From Sphingomicrobium sp. (lineage in GTDB: Bacteria > Pseudomonadota > Alphaproteobacteria > Sphingomonadales > Sphingomonadaceae): 64,000 nt of DNA. The notes beneath the pieces were generated by a model that did not search any database, was not told the origin of the DNA, and worked only from the letters and a program-made list of their open reading frames with translations. The DNA lies in the NCBI GenBank assembly GCA_036563485.1, contig DATCMI010000001.1:2171501-2235500 (forward strand), read 5' to 3'. A program made the position numbers and the translations under genes. This document shows positions 17,622 through 27,381 of the stretch, one piece after another; positions within the stretch are counted from its first letter, which is position 1; every line of letters starts with the position of its first letter.

Positions 17622-18333
17622 CCAGCAGCCCTCCGTCGTCGTCGCTCTTCACTTCGAAATTGGGAACCGCCTTGATGAGGTCGGAAAGGCGCGTGTAGCC
17701 GTAGTTGCGGGCGGCGAAGCTCGACACGGCCTTGGCGCGCTGGCCGAGCTCCGAAAGCGGCGCATAACCCTCTTCATCGCGTTTCGACGCCTTGTAGGCA
17801 TCCCCGAGCACTTGCAGCAGTTCGGGGTCTACGGGCCGTTGCTTGTTGCCGGTCGCTGGCTGCTCCAGCTGGTCTTCTTCGTCCGGGGCAAGCGCACCGA
17901 CATCGAAGAAGCGCGTGCATGCCTGGCGGAAGGAGTGGGGGGTCTTGGCCGTGCCGAAGCCCCAGACCTGCAGGCCCTGTTCCCGAATTCGCTGGGCGAG
18001 CGGCAGGAAGTCGCTGTCGGACGACATGATCCCGAAGCCGTCCACCCGGCCGCCGTGGAGCAGGTCCATGGCGTCGATCGCCATGCGCATGTCGGTGACG
18101 CTCTTGCCCTTCGTGGGATCGGGCTGCTGCACCTGGATGACGGAATGTTCGAGCGAGAGGTCGGCCCAGCCCTTCAGGCTCGCCTTCGACCAGTTCCCAT
18201 AAGCGCGGCGGATGTTGATGGTGCCAAGTTCGCCGAGCACCAGCAGAACCTGGTTGAAATGGTCAGGGCTCGCATTGTCGGCATCGATCAGCAGAGCGAT
18301 ATTCGCTTCCGGCTCGGGCAATCTCTCGCGCAT
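17605..18333 (-). CDS. NYN domain (PIN-like nuclease) protein with C-terminal OST-HTH-like domain
   Basis: A 242-residue cytoplasmic protein. The NYN/DUF88 domain has the acidic residues Asp17 and Asp19 (ALLIDADNASP), Asp81 and Asp87 (SVTDMRMAIDAMDLL), and Asp106 and Asp108 (GIMSSDSDFLPLA), the metal-binding layout of PIN-like RNases. The C-terminus (about 165-240), with GYAPLSELGQRAK and YGYTRLSDLIKAVPNFEVK, resembles the LOTUS/OST-HTH RNA-binding winged helix. ATG 18333 has AAGGAG seven bases upstream, which decides against longer starts. A role in RNA turnover is inferred. Confidence 0.85.
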   Translation of the reverse strand: MRERLPEPEANIALLIDADNASPDHFNQVLLVLGELGTINIRRAYGNWSKASLKGWADLSLEHSVIQVQQPDPTKGKSVTDMRMAIDAMDLLHGGRVDGFGIMSSDSDFLPLAQRIREQGLQVWGFGTAKTPHSFRQACTRFFDVGALAPDEEDQLEQPATGNKQRPVDPELLQVLGDAYKASKRDEEGYAPLSELGQRAKAVSSFAARNYGYTRLSDLIKAVPNFEVKSDDDGGLLVKRLR

Positions 18334-18494
18334 TCGCGACTCCTTCCCCTCATCTCTAGCGCGGTGTCGCGGGATAACCACAGCCTGCCGAAATCTGCCG
18401 TTCATCACGGGTCCGATACGACCGTGGCGGGAACGAAACGGCCCCTTGAGCACTAATAGCGCCACAGGGGGCGAGATGTGGAAGGACGAGAGAG

Positions 18495-18866
18495 ATGAGG
18501 AAGCTTGGACTTACTGCAGCCCTTGCCGCCGCCAGCGTGTCGGTTGCGGGTTGTGCGACGTATCCGAACCAGTACGGCTACGGCGATCCCTATAATAACG
18601 GCTATTACGGCTCCGGGTACGGCTCCGGCTATGGTTCGACGGGCAATGCCGTCGCCGGCGCCGCAGTCGGTGCAGGCGCTGGCGCACTGGCCGGCGCGGT
18701 TCTTCCGGGCCTGAAGCCGGGCACCGGCGCTGCGGTTGGCGCGATCCTTGGCGGCGTGCTCGGCGCGCGCGTCAACGGCCGTCAGATGTACCGTGATACC
18801 CGCGGCTATTGCTATTACGTCGACCAATACGGTCAGCCGCACTACGATTATAACGTTCGCTGCTAG
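18495..18866 (+). CDS. Glycine-zipper lipoprotein
   Basis: A 123-residue exported protein with lipobox SVAGC (Cys20). It then has a Tyr/Gly-rich stretch (NNGYYGSGYGSGYGSTG), a glycine zipper (AVAGAAVGAGAGALAGAVLP and AVGAILGGVLGARVNG) able to span or pack in a membrane, and a Tyr-rich tail (RGYCYYVDQYGQPHYDYNVRC) with two cysteines. It resembles YMGG/RcnB-like or Rick_17kDa-type outer-membrane lipoproteins. The ATG follows a GGACGAGAGAG ribosome-site region. The function is not established. Confidence 0.78.
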   Translation: MRKLGLTAALAAASVSVAGCATYPNQYGYGDPYNNGYYGSGYGSGYGSTGNAVAGAAVGAGAGALAGAVLPGLKPGTGAAVGAILGGVLGARVNGRQMYRDTRGYCYYVDQYGQPHYDYNVRC

Positions 18867-18874
18867 TCTTCGCG

Positions 18875-18892
18875 GCGGCGTCATGACGCCGC
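18875..18892. terminator. Perfect 18-base palindrome after the lipoprotein gene
   Basis: GCGGCGTCATGACGCCGC is fully self-complementary and lies nine bases past the stop codon. It may act as a bidirectional transcript end between the convergent lipoprotein and carbonic anhydrase genes, although no T-run follows. A protein-binding site is the alternative. Confidence 0.35.
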
Positions 18893-18926
18893 TCCTAAGC
18901 GAGGCTCTTAAGCCCGTTGTAAGCTG

Positions 18927-19562
18927 CTAGACGGGGCGGAAGTCACCTTCCGCCTCGTCGAGCACGTACAGGCGCCCTTCCGCGATCGAGAAATGAGCGC
19001 CGTGGAGCTTCAACTCTCCGGCTTGCTCCGCTTCAGCGATCCACGGGAACGTGCGAAGGTTGGCGAGGCTGACCTTCACAGCTTCGCGCTCCATGTCCAG
19101 GAAAGCATCGCGATCGAGCTCGTCGTGTCGGTGCAGCACCTTGTCGCGCGCGCCTGAAAGCATTCCCACCCAATCGGCGATGAAGTGACCCTCGCCGGGC
19201 GAGCTGTCGTCGAACTGGCCGGTCAGCGCCGCCGCGCAGCCGCCGCACAGCCCGTGGCCCATCACCAGGATTTCCCCGACCTTCAGCTGCGTCACCGCGA
19301 ATTCCAGCGCTGAAGAGACGCCGTGGTAGCCCCGCGTCGTTTCATAGGGCGGCGCCAGCGCGGCGATGTTGCGGACGACGAACATCTCGCCAGGGCGAGC
19401 GTCGAAAATCTGGGCCGGGTCGACCCGGCTGTCGGCGCAGGAGAGGATCATCACGCGGGGGCTTTGTCCGTCTGCAAGCTCCGCCCAGCGTTCCCGCTCG
19501 TGCTGCCAGTCCTTTTCACGGAAGCGGCGATAGCCGTCGATCAGCTGCTGCATGTAAGGCAT
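18927..19562 (-). CDS. Beta-class carbonic anhydrase
   Basis: A 211-residue zinc enzyme interconverting CO2 and bicarbonate. Zinc ligands are Cys42 (SCADSRVDP, with the Asp44-Arg46 dyad), His103 and Cys106 (GHGLCGGC). ATG 19562 is used; ATG 19553 is three codons shorter. It is divergent from lipA, with only 67 bases between the starts, so both promoters must lie there or overlap the coding ends. There is no signal peptide, so it is cytoplasmic. Confidence 0.92.
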   Translation of the reverse strand: MPYMQQLIDGYRRFREKDWQHERERWAELADGQSPRVMILSCADSRVDPAQIFDARPGEMFVVRNIAALAPPYETTRGYHGVSSALEFAVTQLKVGEILVMGHGLCGGCAAALTGQFDDSSPGEGHFIADWVGMLSGARDKVLHRHDELDRDAFLDMEREAVKVSLANLRTFPWIAEAEQAGELKLHGAHFSIAEGRLYVLDEAEGDFRPV

Positions 19563-19629
19563 GGCGCTGCCGCTAGCGCCAGCAGGGCAGGGGTGGCAAG
19601 CGGGCAGCGCAATCGCTATCTCCCGCGCC

Positions 19630-20553
19630 ATGAACGCCCCCGCCGCCGTACCCGCGCCCAAGCAGCGCAAGCCCGACTGGATTCGCGTCAAGGCGCCGGT
19701 CAGCGAAACCTATCACGCCACGCGGCGGCTGATGCGCGACCTCAACCTGGCGACCGTGTGCGAGGAAGCGGCGTGCCCGAACATTGGCGAATGCTGGACC
19801 AAGAAGCACGCGACGGTGATGATCCTCGGCGACACCTGCACGCGGGCCTGCGCCTTCTGCAACGTGAAGACCGGGATGCCGCGCGCCGTCGATCCGCTCG
19901 AGCCCGAACATGTCGCCACCGCGGCCGCAGAGCTGGGCCTTGAACATATCGTCGTGACGTCGGTGGACCGCGACGATCTGCCCGATGGCGGCGCGTCGCA
20001 GTTCGTGAAGGTGATCCAGGCTCTTCGCCGGAACACGCCGCAGACAACGATCGAGATCCTGACGCCGGATTTCCGGAACAAGAGCGAAGCGGCAGTCGAG
20101 GCGATCATCGAAGCCGGGCCGGACGTCTACAACCACAATCTCGAGACCGTGCCGCGGCTGTATCCGACGATCCGCCCTGGCGCGCGCTACTATGCGTCGC
20201 TGCGCCTGCTCGAGAGCGTCAAGCGCAAGGCGCCGCACATCTTCACCAAGTCGGGTGTCATGGTCGGGCTCGGCGAGGAGCGGATGGAGGTCCACCAGGT
20301 GATGGACGACATGCGTTCGGCGGGCATCGATTTCCTGACCATGGGCCAATATCTTCAGCCGACGCCGCGGCATGCGAAGGTGCAGGAGTTCGTCAGCCCG
20401 CAAGCGTTCAACGCTTATGGGGCGATTGCCCGCGCCAAGGGCTTTCTGTTGGTCGCGGCGTCGCCGCTGACCCGGTCGAGCTATCATGCCGGCGATGATT
20501 TCAAGAAGATGCAGGAGGCACGCAACGCCCAGCTGGAGCGTTCGAACGGCTGA
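19630..20553 (+). CDS. lipA: Lipoyl synthase
   Basis: A 307-residue radical-SAM enzyme that inserts two sulfurs into octanoyl groups to make lipoate on the 2-oxoacid dehydrogenases. The auxiliary cluster motif [12 protein letters not shown] and the radical-SAM motif CTRACAFC are both complete, and the C-terminal SSYHAGD supplies the serine ligand. ATG 19630 ([10 protein letters not shown]) is preferred over upstream in-frame codons because family N-termini begin near there. The stop overlaps the next ATG (TGATG). It depends on Fe-S clusters, and a desulfurase/ferredoxin set lies 8 kb upstream. Confidence 0.95.
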   Translation: MNAPAAVPAPKQRKPDWIRVKAPVSETYHATRRLMRDLNLATVCEEAACPNIGECWTKKHATVMILGDTCTRACAFCNVKTGMPRAVDPLEPEHVATAAAELGLEHIVVTSVDRDDLPDGGASQFVKVIQALRRNTPQTTIEILTPDFRNKSEAAVEAIIEAGPDVYNHNLETVPRLYPTIRPGARYYASLRLLESVKRKAPHIFTKSGVMVGLGEERMEVHQVMDDMRSAGIDFLTMGQYLQPTPRHAKVQEFVSPQAFNAYGAIARAKGFLLVAASPLTRSSYHAGDDFKKMQEARNAQLERSNG

Positions 20554-21014
20554 TGCCGCGTCACAGCGAAACCAAACACCTTCCCTATACGCCGGAGCAG
20601 CTGTTCGACCTGGTTGCGGATGTTGCCCGGTACGACGAGTTCCTGCCGTGGGTCGTCGCGGTGCGGGTGCGATCGTCGAGCGAGAAAGAGACGATCGCCG
20701 ACCTGGTCGTCGGCTTCAACGCCTTCAAGGAGCGCTTCACGAGCAAGGTCGTGAAGGACCGGCCGCGCAGCATTTGCGTCGACTATGTCGAGGGGCCGCT
20801 GAAATTCCTGCATAACGAGTGGCGGTTCGACCCCGCCGACGACGGCGGGACCAACGTCCACTTCTCGGTCGATTTCGCCTTCAAGTCGCGGATCTTCGAG
20901 AGCCTGGCCGGCGCCATGTTCGACCGTGCTCTCAGGCGCATGACCAATGCGTTCGAGCAGCGCGCCGCCGCGCTTTACGGCATCAGCAAGTCGAGCGCGC
21001 AGAGCGCCGCCTGA
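20553..21014 (+). CDS. Coq10/RatA-like START-domain protein
   Basis: A 153-residue SRPBCC (START-like) protein. Typical features are YTPEQLFDLVADVARYDEFLPW near the start, VGFNAFKERFTSKV, and [10 protein letters not shown] at the end. Homologues bind ubiquinone (Coq10) and assist respiration; in E. coli the relative RatA was reported to inhibit ribosome association, but no antitoxin gene lies here. It starts within the lipA stop (TGATG). The last 40 bases overlap the convergent pncC gene. Confidence 0.87.
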   Translation: MPRHSETKHLPYTPEQLFDLVADVARYDEFLPWVVAVRVRSSSEKETIADLVVGFNAFKERFTSKVVKDRPRSICVDYVEGPLKFLHNEWRFDPADDGGTNVHFSVDFAFKSRIFESLAGAMFDRALRRMTNAFEQRAAALYGISKSSAQSAA

Positions 21015-21478
21015 AGCCTGACCCCGGCGCGGGTCTTTTCATCGAACAGCTTTTGATCGGCGACGATCCGCGCCGGGTCGGCGTCGCGTTCGGCAAGCGC
21101 AAAGACCACCGTTCCGACAGGCTTGCCGGGCGTGCCGCCGCCTGGCCCGGCAATGCCGGTGATGGCGACCGCAACATCGGCACCGGACGCGGCGAGGGCG
21201 CCTCGTGCCATCGCCCAGGCCGTCGCAACACTGACGGCGCCGAACGTTTCGACCACTTCCTGAGACACTCTGAGCTGCGCGATTTTCGCGCCATTCGAAT
21301 AGGTTACATAGCCTGCTTCAAACACGTCCGAAGATCCCGCGATCTCGGTCAGGGCGGCGCTGATCAGCCCGCCGGTGCAGCTCTCGGCTACAGCGATCCG
21401 ACGATCGGCGGCGCGGTTGGCCTCAATCACCTCTTGCGCCTTCCGCACCAGCTCTTCGGGAAGCAGATAGTCGTTCAC
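20975..21478 (-). CDS. pncC: Nicotinamide-nucleotide amidohydrolase, CinA C-terminal family
   Basis: A 167-residue stand-alone CinA C-terminal domain that deamidates NMN in pyridine-nucleotide recycling. Motifs are [20 protein letters not shown] (catalytic Ser in ESCTGG), [13 protein letters not shown] and [23 protein letters not shown] 21478 is chosen because it overlaps the ispDF stop by four bases (GTGA) and the protein fits family length. It is probably co-transcribed with ispDF. Confidence 0.9.
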   Translation of the reverse strand: MNDYLLPEELVRKAQEVIEANRAADRRIAVAESCTGGLISAALTEIAGSSDVFEAGYVTYSNGAKIAQLRVSQEVVETFGAVSVATAWAMARGALAASGADVAVAITGIAGPGGGTPGKPVGTVVFALAERDADPARIVADQKLFDEKTRAGVRLQAALCALDLLMP

Positions 21479-22617
21479 TTGGGCAACCCCATCCGAATGC
21501 TGGCAATCGCCTGTGCGGCAATGCCTTCGCGCCGCCCGGTGAAGCCGAGGCCTTCCGTGGTGGTCGCCTTGATGCTCACCTGGTCGATGCTCAATCCCGC
21601 GATTTCGGCAACCCGCGCACGCATGGCCTGCCGGTGAGGGCCGACCTTCGGCGCCTCTGCAATTACTGTACAATCGACATGGTCGATAATCGCTCCTCTT
21701 TGCCGAGCGAGCTCGGCCGCGTGGGCCAGGAACAGGGACGAGGGGGCGCCCTTCCACTGCGGGTCGGAAGGCGGGAAGTGGTCGCCGATGTCGCCAAGCG
21801 CCACCGCGCCGAGGAGCGCATCGGTGATCGCGTGGAGGACGACGTCGGCGTCGCTGTGCCCTGCCAGCCCGCGGCTGTGCGGGACTCCGATGCCGCCGAG
21901 CATCAGCGGGCCTTCGCCTTCGAAGGCGTGGACGTCGAAGCCGATGCCAGTACGCGGGATCAGGTTGGCCGAGAGCCATTGTTCGGCACGAGCGAAGTCA
22001 GCGGGGTGAGTGAGCTTCTCCAGGGAAACATCGCCGGCCACGGCGGCAACCTGCATTCCGGCCGCCCTGACGACGGTGGTTTCGTCAGTGGGAGAGGGGC
22101 CTGTCCATTGGGCATAGGCCGACTTGAGCTCGGCGGTGCGAAAGGCCTGCGGAGTCTGTACGCGTACTAGTTCGTTGCGATCGACAGGATCGCCGAGCGT
22201 CTCCTGTGCCCGCGCAAGCGTGTCGCCGATTGAAAGCACCGGCGCCGCGCCTTCGAAGAATTCGAGGCGGGCGATCAGCCGATCGATGACGTCTGGCGGG
22301 CAGATCGGCCGCGCCGCGTCGTGAACGAGCACGGCCTCGGCTTCGACCTGGGCGAGGCCCGCACGGACGGAGTCAGCGCGCTCGGCGCCACCCTCGATCA
22401 GGGTGCCTACATCGAGGCCCTCGAGCGCCGCAGCGGCCGGCTCCTGCTGCCCGCGGCCGACCACGACCCGCGCGGACTGCACAGCGGGGTGCCGGATCAG
22501 TGATTCCACTGCCCAGCGGAGGACGGGCTTGCCGCCGAGCGAGCGATATTGTTTCGGAACGCCGCCGCCGAGGCGCTCGCCTTTGCCGGCCGCGACGATC
22601 AGGGCGGTGACGCTCAT
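21475..22617 (-). CDS. ispDF: Bifunctional IspD/IspF enzyme of the MEP pathway
   Basis: A 380-residue fusion. The N-terminal cytidylyltransferase half (about 1-215) has [20 protein letters not shown] and VLVHDAARP. The C-terminal MECDP synthase half (about 226-380) has [24 protein letters not shown], and a closing [13 protein letters not shown]. The two halves catalyse non-consecutive steps towards isoprenoids. ATG 22617 starts the typical [11 protein letters not shown]. Only 50 bases separate it from the divergent dusB start. The downstream MEP enzyme gene dxr is in this window too (57-58 kb). Confidence 0.95.
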   Translation of the reverse strand: MSVTALIVAAGKGERLGGGVPKQYRSLGGKPVLRWAVESLIRHPAVQSARVVVGRGQQEPAAAALEGLDVGTLIEGGAERADSVRAGLAQVEAEAVLVHDAARPICPPDVIDRLIARLEFFEGAAPVLSIGDTLARAQETLGDPVDRNELVRVQTPQAFRTAELKSAYAQWTGPSPTDETTVVRAAGMQVAAVAGDVSLEKLTHPADFARAEQWLSANLIPRTGIGFDVHAFEGEGPLMLGGIGVPHSRGLAGHSDADVVLHAITDALLGAVALGDIGDHFPPSDPQWKGAPSSLFLAHAAELARQRGAIIDHVDCTVIAEAPKVGPHRQAMRARVAEIAGLSIDQVSIKATTTEGLGFTGRREGIAAQAIASIRMGLPK

Positions 22618-22667
22618 TGGGCGCGCCTTGCCCCTCAAGGGCCGCTCCTGTAAAGCCGCGGCCTCTC

Positions 22668-23666
22668 ATGCAGACGCTGAAACCCATCAGGATCGGCCCG
22701 GTCGAGGTCGCGTCGCCAGTCATCCTGGCGCCGATGACGGCCGTCACCGATCTGCCGTTCCGGCGCGCTGTGAAGAAATTCGGCGCCGGCCTGACGGTCA
22801 CCGAGATGATCGCCAGCCAGGCGATGGTCCGCGAAACCCGCCAGTCGCTGCAGAAATGTATGTGGGATCCGGCTGAAGAGCCGATCTCGATGCAGCTTGC
22901 CGGCTGCGAGCCGCAGGTGATGGCTGAAGCGGCGCGGCTGAACGAGCAGCGCGGCGCCGCGATCATCGACATCAACATGGGCTGCCCGGTGAAGAAGGTC
23001 GTGAACGGCTGGGCAGGCTCCGCGCTGATGCGCGACCTGCGGATCGCGGCGGCGATCATCGAAGCGGTCGTCAAGGCCGTGAAGGTGCCCGTCACGCTGA
23101 AGACGCGCATGGGCTGGGACCACAACAGCCTGAATGCGCCGGAGCTCGCGCGGATTGCCGAGGAGCTCGGCGTTCAGATGATCACCATTCACGGGCGCAC
23201 GCGGTGCCAGATGTACAAGGGCGAAGCCGACTGGTCGTTCGTGCGCAGCGTCAAGGAAGCCGTGTCGGTGCCGGTGATCGTCAACGGCGACATCTGCTCG
23301 ACAGACGACGCACGGGAAGCGCTCGCGCAATCGGGCGCCGACGGAGTGATGATCGGCCGCGGTGCTTACGGGCGCCCGTGGCTGCTGGGGCAGGTGATGA
23401 GCGATCTGATGGGCGGCGCGCAGCGGCCCGAGCCGAGCCTCGACGAGCAGCTCGAAACGATGCTCGCGCAATATGACGAGATGCTGTCGCTCTACGGCAC
23501 GCACACCGGCGTCAATCTCGCGCGCAAGCATATCGGCTGGTACACCAAGGGCCTGCCCGGCTCCGCGGAACTCCGCAACACGGTCAACCAGCAGGACGAT
23601 CCCGCAGTCGTCATCCGGCTGTTGCAGGATTTCTATGCGCCGTGGCTTGCGCGCTCCGCGGCCTGA
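22668..23666 (+). CDS. dusB: tRNA-dihydrouridine synthase B
   Basis: A 332-residue FMN enzyme that reduces uridines in t[17 protein letters not shown] near the start, the catalytic Cys in [35 protein letters not shown] and [10 protein letters not shown] identify the NifR3/DusB group. It heads the classic alphaproteobacterial block dusB-(ntrBC)-ntrYX-hfq-hflX, but here ntrB and ntrC are missing. ATG 22668 gives [14 protein letters not shown]. Confidence 0.94.
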   Translation: MQTLKPIRIGPVEVASPVILAPMTAVTDLPFRRAVKKFGAGLTVTEMIASQAMVRETRQSLQKCMWDPAEEPISMQLAGCEPQVMAEAARLNEQRGAAIIDINMGCPVKKVVNGWAGSALMRDLRIAAAIIEAVVKAVKVPVTLKTRMGWDHNSLNAPELARIAEELGVQMITIHGRTRCQMYKGEADWSFVRSVKEAVSVPVIVNGDICSTDDAREALAQSGADGVMIGRGAYGRPWLLGQVMSDLMGGAQRPEPSLDEQLETMLAQYDEMLSLYGTHTGVNLARKHIGWYTKGLPGSAELRNTVNQQDDPAVVIRLLQDFYAPWLARSAA

Positions 23667-23726
23667 CCTGACGCCTGACCATACAAGTGTGTTGTTGATG
23701 CAACGGTCGTGCTAGGGCGCGACCGA

Positions 23727-25988
23727 ATGGACGCGCGCACGGCCGAATCGCGGGTGACTTCGAGGCAGGAAAGCTGGCTGCAGCGCGAACGCGTGAGCGG
23801 CCGTTTCTACGACCGCGTCGCGATCATCGTTGCCTTGTTCCTGGTTGCCATGCTGGTCGTCAGCGCCATGGTGGTCGGGCGAAGCGCAGAGCCTGGCGCC
23901 CTGCTGTCGCCGCCGCTGATCGCACTCTTGCTCGTTGCAATCCTTCTGCCGGCCAGCGCCTTGATGGCGCTTTATGCGCGCCGGGTAGCCTTGAGCCGTG
24001 CGGAGCAGGGTGGCCTCGGCAGCGGCCGGCTTCACATCCGCCTCGTCGTGCTGTTCACCGCCATTGCTGCCGTCCCGACGGTGCTGGTCGCCATCTTCGC
24101 TTCGCTGCTGTTCCAGAGCGGTCTCGAGTTCTGGTTCTCGAAGAGCGCCCGCAACATGCTCGAGAACACGGTCGAGGTGGCGCAGTCGACCTACAATTAC
24201 GAGCTTGGCCGGGTTGGCGCTGAAGGCGTGGCCATGGCGGCCAACATGGCGGAGGGGCTGTCCCGGGTCCCGATCGACGACCCTCGGGTGTCGGAGGCGC
24301 TGGCCGCGCAAACATATCTGCGATCGCTGAACGAGGCCGTCATTCTTCACCTGGAGCCGGGCAAGGAGTTGCGCACGCTAGCCGTCGCAAGCGGAAGCTA
24401 CGGCCTGTCACTGAACGACGGCAGGGCCCGTGCGGCGGCCGCGCGCCTTCAGACACTCGGCGCTGAGGCGACCGTCGACGCAAAGGCGCCTGGCCGTGTC
24501 GCTGTACTGACGCGCCTCGGCAGCCTGCCGAACACCTATCTGTACGTCGGACGCGTGGACCCGGAAGTGTCGGGCCAGATTGCGCGGGCGAACAATGTGC
24601 TGGGCGATTATCGTGCGCTCCTGACCAAGTCGCGGACTAACCAGCTGAAGTTCAACATCGCATTGCTTCTCGGGTCGCTGGTCATCGTCGCTCTGGCCAT
24701 CCTCACCGCACTCCGCCTTGCCGACCGCCTGGTGCGTCCGGTCGGTGAGTTGGTGAGCGCGGCTGGGCGCATTGAAAGCGGCGACTTCTCCGCGCGCGTG
24801 CCGGTCACCGGGGCCGAGGACGAAGTGCAGACGCTCGCGACGGCGTTCAATCAGATGACTGGCCGCCTGGAGGAGCAGACCAACGAGCTGAGGTCGGCGA
24901 ACACACAGCTCGAAACTCGGCGGGCGTTCATCGAAGCCGTGCTGTCCAGCGTCACCGCGGGTGTGCTTGCCGTCGACGGGCAGCACCGAATCCTGCTGCT
25001 CAACCGCTCGGCCGAGACGCTGCTGGCGCACGGCACGCCAATCGAGGGCAAGCCGCTCGGTTCGGCTTCGCCGGAGCTCGAAGAGTTCATGAGCGGCCAG
25101 CAGTCCGAGGCGAATGTGCTCATGAACGTCGACGGCGGGCAGCGCACGCTGGCCGTCAAGCGAATGCGCTATCAGGACGGTTCGGTGTTGACGTTCGATG
25201 ACATCACCGACCAGCTGACCGACCAGCGGAGGGCCGCCTGGTCCGATATCGCGCGGCGGATCGCGCACGAGATCAAGAACCCGCTGACTCCTATCCAGCT
25301 TGCGGCCGAGCGGCTGCAGCGCCGGTTCGCGGCGGAAATCTCCTCCGACAAGGAGACGTTCGAGCGTCTGACCGGAACGATCGTCCGCCAGGTCGGCGAC
25401 TTGCGGCGGATGGTCGATGAATTCTCCAACTTCGCCCGCATGCCCAAGCCGGTGTTCCGCGAGGAGAATGTACACGATATCGCCCGCCAGGCCTTGTTCC
25501 TGCATGAGGTGGCCCATCCCGCAGTAACCTTCTCGATCGAGCCGCAAACCGGCGAGTTCCGCATGGTCTGCGACCGGCGTCAGCTTTCCCAGGCGCTGAC
25601 GAATGTCGTCAAGAACGCCGTGGAAGCGATTGAAAGTCGAAGGAATCGCGGTGAGCATAGCCTTGCCGGCGACCGCGTCGACGTGAAGCTTCGGCAGTCC
25701 GACGGGCTGCTGATCGTCGATGTGCTCGACACCGGCGTCGGGCTGCCCGAGGACCGCGAGCGCATCACCGAGCCGTACATGACGACGCGGGTGCGCGGCA
25801 CCGGGCTCGGCCTCGCGATCGTCAAAAAGATCGTCGAGGAACATCTGGGCGAGATCGCCTTTCTCGACCGGGCGGGAGGAGGGACTCACGTCCGCATGTC
25901 GTTCGATGCCGCGAGGCTGACGTCGCTGGCCAATGAGCCGGGGCAGGAAGAGCCGCAGGACAGCGGCAAGGGGTCCGAGGAGAGCTGA
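23727..25988 (+). CDS. ntrY: Sensor histidine kinase NtrY
   Basis: A 753-residue inner-membrane kinase. Several N-terminal hydrophobic helices (to about residue 130) bound a periplasmic region of about 180 residues, then a further transmembrane helix, HAMP (LADRLVRPVGELVSAAGRIE), PAS, and the HisKA H-box ARRIAHEIKNPLTPIQLAAE (His514). The ATPase lobe has NVVKNAVEAI, DTGVGLP and GTGLGLAIVKKIVEEHLG. ATG 23727 is preferred to GTG 23709. The stop overlaps the ntrX ATG (TGATG). Known roles of NtrYX include nitrogen, redox and envelope regulation. Confidence 0.92.
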   Translation: MDARTAESRVTSRQESWLQRERVSGRFYDRVAIIVALFLVAMLVVSAMVVGRSAEPGALLSPPLIALLLVAILLPASALMALYARRVALSRAEQGGLGSGRLHIRLVVLFTAIAAVPTVLVAIFASLLFQSGLEFWFSKSARNMLENTVEVAQSTYNYELGRVGAEGVAMAANMAEGLSRVPIDDPRVSEALAAQTYLRSLNEAVILHLEPGKELRTLAVASGSYGLSLNDGRARAAAARLQTLGAEATVDAKAPGRVAVLTRLGSLPNTYLYVGRVDPEVSGQIARANNVLGDYRALLTKSRTNQLKFNIALLLGSLVIVALAILTALRLADRLVRPVGELVSAAGRIESGDFSARVPVTGAEDEVQTLATAFNQMTGRLEEQTNELRSANTQLETRRAFIEAVLSSVTAGVLAVDGQHRILLLNRSAETLLAHGTPIEGKPLGSASPELEEFMSGQQSEANVLMNVDGGQRTLAVKRMRYQDGSVLTFDDITDQLTDQRRAAWSDIARRIAHEIKNPLTPIQLAAERLQRRFAAEISSDKETFERLTGTIVRQVGDLRRMVDEFSNFARMPKPVFREENVHDIARQALFLHEVAHPAVTFSIEPQTGEFRMVCDRRQLSQALTNVVKNAVEAIESRRNRGEHSLAGDRVDVKLRQSDGLLIVDVLDTGVGLPEDRERITEPYMTTRVRGTGLGLAIVKKIVEEHLGEIAFLDRAGGGTHVRMSFDAARLTSLANEPGQEEPQDSGKGSEES

Positions 25989-27370
25989 TGGCGCTTGAAG
26001 TTTTGGTAGTCGACGACGAAGCGGACATCCGCGAGCTCGTATCCGGGGTGCTCGAGGACGAAGGCTATGCCGTGCGCACCGCGGCCGACAGCGATTCCAC
26101 TCTCGACGCCATCGAGGAGCGGCGGCCGTCGATGGTCCTGCTCGACGTGTGGCTGCAGGGGTCGAAGCTGGACGGGCTCCAGCTGCTGCAGGAGATCAAG
26201 CGGCGGGATTCGACGATCCCGGTGCTGATGATTTCTGGCCACGGCAATCTCGACACGGCGGTTGCGGCGGTCAGGGAAGGGGCCGTCGATTTCATCGAAA
26301 AGCCGTTCGAGGCCGAGCGGCTGATCTACCTTGTCGATCGCGCAACCGAGACGGAGCGCTTGCGGCGCGAGAACGAAGCGCTGAAGCGCCAGGCCGGCCA
26401 GGAGGACCAGCTCCACGGCAGCTCGATCGCCATCAACACGGTCCGCGCGACCTTGAAGCGGGTGGCGCCGACCGGAAGCCGCGTGCTGATTTCCGGACCG
26501 CCCGGTGTGGGTAAGGAAATCGCCGCGCGGATGATCCACCAATGGAGTCCGCGGGCGCGCGCGCCCTTCATCGTCCTTTCCGCGGCGATGATGAGCCCCG
26601 AGCGGGTCGAAGAGGAATTGTTCGGGAGCGAGGATGGCGGCGCGATGCGGCCGGGCCTGCTCGAGCATGCTCATGGCGGCACCCTGTTCCTTGACGAGAT
26701 CGCCGACATGCCCCCGACAACCCAAGCGAAGATCCTGCGGGTGCTCACCGACCAGAGCTACCATCGTGTCGGGGGCCAGCGGCCCGTGCGCGTGGACGTC
26801 CGCGTGCTTTCGGCGACGTCGCGCAACCTGCAGGAGGAGATAAACGCCGGCCGCTTCCGCGAAGACCTCTACTATCGCCTCAATGTCGTGCCGGTGCGGC
26901 TGCCTCCGCTGCGCGAAAGGCGCGAGGACATTCCTGAGCTCGTCAGCCACTTCTTGGCGCGCTTCGCCGCCGAGCGGCGGATGCCGCCGCCGACAATCTC
27001 GGCGGAAGCAATGGCGGCCCTCCAAGCGCACGATTGGCCCGGCAATGTCCGGCAGCTGCGGAACATTATTGAGCGAACACTGATCCTTGCGCCGGGCGAC
27101 CGGGTGTCGTGCATCGAGGTGGACCTGCTGCCGCCCGAGATCATCGATAGCCACAATGCGATGGGCGGAGCGTCGACGACCATGGCGATCATGGGCAGCC
27201 CGCTTCGTGAAGCCCGGGAATCGTTCGAGCGCGAATATCTGAAAATCCAGATCCGGCGCTTTTCCGGCAACATCTCCCGCACCGCGTCGTTCATCGGCAT
27301 GGAGCGTTCGGCCTTGCACCGGAAGCTTAAAGCCCTCGGTATCGGCGAGAAGAAGGAGGGAGAGGAGTAG
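25988..27370 (+). CDS. ntrX: Response regulator NtrX, without a GAFTGA loop
   Basis: A 460-residue regulator with a receiver (phosphoacceptor Asp53 in MVLLDVWLQ, Lys105 in EKPFEA), an AAA+ domain (Walker A GPPGVGKE at 170-177, Walker [14 protein letters not shown]) and a C-terminal Fis-type helix-turn-helix ([20 protein letters not shown]). The sigma-54 contact loop GAFTGA is replaced: after ELFG comes [18 protein letters not shown]. It is therefore unlikely to activate sigma-54 promoters and may act as a conventional activator or repressor. Coupled to ntrY. Confidence 0.93.
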   Translation: MALEVLVVDDEADIRELVSGVLEDEGYAVRTAADSDSTLDAIEERRPSMVLLDVWLQGSKLDGLQLLQEIKRRDSTIPVLMISGHGNLDTAVAAVREGAVDFIEKPFEAERLIYLVDRATETERLRRENEALKRQAGQEDQLHGSSIAINTVRATLKRVAPTGSRVLISGPPGVGKEIAARMIHQWSPRARAPFIVLSAAMMSPERVEEELFGSEDGGAMRPGLLEHAHGGTLFLDEIADMPPTTQAKILRVLTDQSYHRVGGQRPVRVDVRVLSATSRNLQEEINAGRFREDLYYRLNVVPVRLPPLRERREDIPELVSHFLARFAAERRMPPPTISAEAMAALQAHDWPGNVRQLRNIIERTLILAPGDRVSCIEVDLLPPEIIDSHNAMGGASTTMAIMGSPLREARESFEREYLKIQIRRFSGNISRTASFIGMERSALHRKLKALGIGEKKEGEE

Positions 27371-27381
27371 GATCGAAGCTT

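Noticed and set aside
20553-21014. The Coq10/RatA-like gene as half of a toxin-antitoxin system
   Set aside because: No partner (ratB-like) gene is adjacent; the neighbours are lipA and pncC, and the START-domain role in quinone binding is the simpler reading.
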